Of a stretch of 64,000 nt of DNA, positions 60,675-64,000 are shown in pieces (within the stretch, counting starts at the first letter, position 1; every line of letters starts with the position of its first letter). The DNA comes from Phoebastria nigripes (Eukaryota; Chordata; Aves; Procellariiformes; Diomedeidae), in NCBI GenBank assembly GCA_035582835.1, contig JAYKAV010000666.1:1685784-1749783 (forward strand), read 5' to 3'. Made by a program: the position numbers and the translations under genes. The notes under the pieces are model-generated. The model made no database searches. It saw nothing but the letters and a program-made list of their open reading frames with translations, and had not been told where the DNA came from.

Positions 60675-63600
60675 ACTATTTTCAGAGTAGGGGATGTGGC
60701 AAAATTATTGCAGCGCTCTTGGGACCCCCATGTGCTAGAATGCCCCTGATCTCCCCTCCGTAAAAATATCGCTGCTGTTCAATTCAGGCACCTCTGTGTG
60801 TTTATTACCTTATGAGAATCTTGGAAATTTCTTTTGCTCCTAGTAGAAAAATCATGATAGGAAAGATAATAGGAAAAGTCATAAATGGAAAAGCAATTTT
60901 GAGATAAATTTTAGATTAGAATCATTAATGAAACAGAAATGTTATTTTCCAAGAGTTTTGATTTCTTCCCTCAGAGGAACTCAGAGTTTTAATTTTCTCC
61001 TTTTTTCTTCTGTATTTTGTTTTTCTTAGGAAGACAATAAACTGAGTATCTAGGGCAGTTTCCCTTTTTTCTTCTTTTCCATTTTAACTTTTCTGAATAT
61101 CAATGGTTCAGAAATGTTACTGATTAAATGTGAAAGATTGATGCTTTTAGACTCCCACTTTTCTTTGGTTTAGAAGGTTTTGAAAAATAAGGGTGAAAAA
61201 TGAAAAAGGAAATTAATTAAGGTGAAAAACAGTGAATGATCTCAAGCAGATATCACCTTTGGTGGCTAAAGAATAAGAAAACAGGGCCAAGTAGTTTTAA
61301 GTGCTGCTTTTAAAGAATATTTCTAGACCTTGAACAAATGGAAGTATTTACACTGAAACAAAGTAAATACTGAACAAAGAATAAAAAATAATGAGATGTA
61401 CTTGAAAACTTTTTCCTGTGTATTTTTAATGAGATCCAGCTGAGGTTTTTTGAAGGAGTAAAAATATATTAAATCATACAGGATAAAAATTGTACATTCT
61501 TTTCAGCATTTCTAGAACCAAAAAGTACAACCTCTGCATTAGTATAGATCTATTAAAATTTCTGTAAATCCAAATATTTTTGGGTAGGTGCTAAGTGATG
61601 CAAATAAAAATGTTTTGGCCAGTATACTTATAATCTACCGATTTTTCTTTTGCAGGCGTATTTCAAGGGAAGCATAATCATGACTACATTCATCCTTCTT
61701 ATGCTGCTAGAATTAAACCTGTCCATAAAATAGATGGGAGAGCACAATGAACCATTTCAAAGGATGGCAAAGTTCCCATGATAAATTAATACCCTAGTCA
61801 AACTGCCTGCCTTTAAGGACTCTACACTCTGTGACTCCTGTTCACTACCCATTAAATATATATGATGTCTTTAAATGCCCCAGTATAGCTATAAACACAT
61901 TCAGCTGAAATTTATTCTCTTTAATATTTATCTACATCTAGATCTTTGTACTGTTATATCATTCTTTCGTATGAAAGTTTTATATTGTAGTTGTGAGGGA
62001 ATGCCCACTATCATCACAGTTATATCAATCCCTTCAAGCTACAATATATTATTTCTTACCATCTTTGTCACATGGAACAGTTTCTCATAATTGCAACCTA
62101 AATGTTTAATGTGACAGAAGTAGGGATGAATGGGAAAAGATCTAAGNGTGGAGTGTAAATTAGGTTGAAAAAAGACAACAGTGGTTCTTGCTATGGTCTT
62201 TCCATTGTATAGTCTTGATCATACAGATAAAATTCTGGGAACAAAATGAATTAAGTTTTGTCCTCAGTTTCCATCTTTCCTGTAGGATATTGGGTTTTGT
62301 TTGATTGGTTTTTGTTTGTTTTTTAAGAGTAAGAATGTTATCCATGTAGAATTCTGAAAAGAGGACAACTTGTTAATGGTTCAACCCTACGGAGCTGTTT
62401 ATTTAAAGTGATACGGTTTTTGTTTAACAATTTCAAGAAAGCCTTTTCTTGCAGGTCAATAATTATTTCCAAGTTGCTCATTTATATTTTCATACAACTA
62501 TCTCCTTTCTAAATTCAGTAATATCTGCATAATAAGGTATGATTATAAACAAATTGAAACAGTTGCATTTATTTTGTTTTGTTTGTAATGCCACTTACTT
62601 GTCATAACCCTATGATTCATTATGAATAACGCATTCATAATAAAAATGGCTTTATTACAGTGAGGGTACAACAGTTTCTTCAAAATCAAACACATGACAA
62701 TAATTTTCTGGTTCTTTGCCACAGACCATAACACATATTTGTTCAATATAGTAGAAGAACTGAAGTGCTAGTTTCGGAATGAATGGAAATACTTCCTGAG
62801 TAATTGTGGTGCTTTGTTTTGTTTTTTTTTTACTATTATCTTACATTTTCTCAGCTTGTGCCACTTCTGTTCTTCCTTAGCTTGTAAGTTAGGATGTCTT
62901 ACAATTAAATGATTTCTTTTTTAAGAAAAATATTTCAGGTCATTCTCATCTATTTCACAGTGGAATCATACTAAGTGGTATAAATAGAGTAACTAGATTT
63001 TTAGATCTATCTGTGTTATTAAAAGAACAAAAGTTAAAACTTACATGTATATGAAAATGATTTCTAATATTTTGAAAAATATAGAATAGTTTTATAGATG
63101 CATTTGAAACATCATGAAGATCCCTTTACATTTAATAAAACTATTTTAAAAAATTACTTTCTCCTCTCTTGTAATAATAATCTTGGAGAGCATGTACTGG
63201 TAAAGCTGGGACCTGTGATGATGACCCAAACCAAGACTACTCATATGGGTGTACACAGTGAAGAAACTTCCATTGACAGCGANTGAATACATTAATAGCA
63301 ATGACTACTCTAAAATGTTTAGCTTTTTTTCCTACTTGTGTTTTATAGCCAAGGTATTAAGGTTTCTGAGCANGTAGCATCTTGTACAGAAATTAATCAG
63401 TTAAATCAGGGAATCTCTCCTGATACTATGCAGTTCTTTACTGTTTTTTCCTGTGTGATCCAATACAGCAATGTGCTTTATACCTTTAAATTACTTTGGA
63501 TCTAAACAGAAGTTGAAGGTGCTCAATAATCTCCTAACTTTTGAATGGGTGACTTTGTTGTTATGAACCCAGTGCACTGAAGGTGGTGTCCATATCTAAN

Positions 63601-64000
63601 TTGTAATCAAAACCAAATCTCCTTCACCTTCACCGTGATAAGCCTATGTTTTGACTTCGTGAGCTCTGCAGTGATTTGTGAATGATATACAAAATGAAAA
63701 ATCCTTTTTCCAGAGAAAGGGCAGTCAGATATTTGCAGATATATCAGATATTTGCTTAGCTTGTTAGATTTACTTAAATTTGAAATAGCCAGGAAGANTA
63801 GCAACTGAGAAATACTAACTATTAAAAAAAGACTCAGAAAATATTGAAATAAATGTGCATCTAAAGGCTCTGACTTAGCGCTTGGGGATATGCCCACTCA
63901 TGATATAGATATATAAATCTCCTTTCCTGCCCTACAACATCAGTAAAGAATTGCATAGCAGTTCTAGGGCATTACCTGTATTCATTCAAGTTTCTCCAGA
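60675..64000. other. AT-rich non-coding stretch, no gene recognised
   Basis: About 3.3 kb with frames all under 100 codons and no named repeat. A good acceptor-like sequence ends at 61655 and is followed by a 31-codon open frame to a stop at 61748-61750, discussed in the findings. Undetermined bases occur at 62147, 63283, 63373, 63600 and 63798. Confidence 0.5.

Overview
The window looks like ordinary non-coding nuclear DNA from a bird, either intergenic or deep intron. It is AT-rich and mostly CpG-poor. I found no gene I could defend: every open frame is short, and the longest is about 148 codons, which I judge to be near chance for this length and composition. I saw no rRNA, tRNA, CRISPR array, operon or bacterial-type signal. 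The avian call rests on CR1 retroposons, including a typical CR1 3' end near 36.5 kb, and on two solo LTRs of an endogenous retrovirus family that I recognise from bird genomes (48.4-48.9 kb and 60.1-60.7 kb).

Layout. 1-5.7 kb: unique sequence with a probable old retroposon tail (3.24-3.40 kb) and a nearby 19-bp direct repeat. 5.7-7 kb: a repeat cluster with a MIR-like SINE, a CR1 ORF2 fragment on the minus strand, a second MIR-like piece and a G-quadruplex motif. 7-31.9 kb: mostly unique, with small CpG-rich islets at 8.3-8.8, 18.5-18.8, 21.0-21.3 and 24.4-24.6 kb, a long T tract at 25.7 kb and a (GT)n run at 29.7 kb. 31.9-36.7 kb: a T tract, a second minus-strand CR1 ORF2 fragment, two short tandem duplications, a MIR-like piece and a plus-strand CR1 3' end. 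39.7-40.1 kb: an old, diverged CR1/L3-like fragment and a pyrimidine tract. 40.1-64 kb: very AT-rich unique sequence holding the two solo LTRs, a 59-base T tract and a second G-quadruplex motif.

The clearest result is the LTR pair. Each copy keeps a perfect and different 5-bp target-site duplication, so they are two independent insertions, each reduced to a solo LTR. They share their ends but differ between the TATA box and the polyadenylation signal, so they belong to two subfamilies. I found no evidence of a previously undescribed system. Weaker leads are the CpG islets, three exon-like segments with plausible splice sites, and two CR1 fragments that seem to meet at the same point of the element although they lie about 26 kb apart. 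Repeat identities come from memory of the families and by-eye comparison, without a database search.
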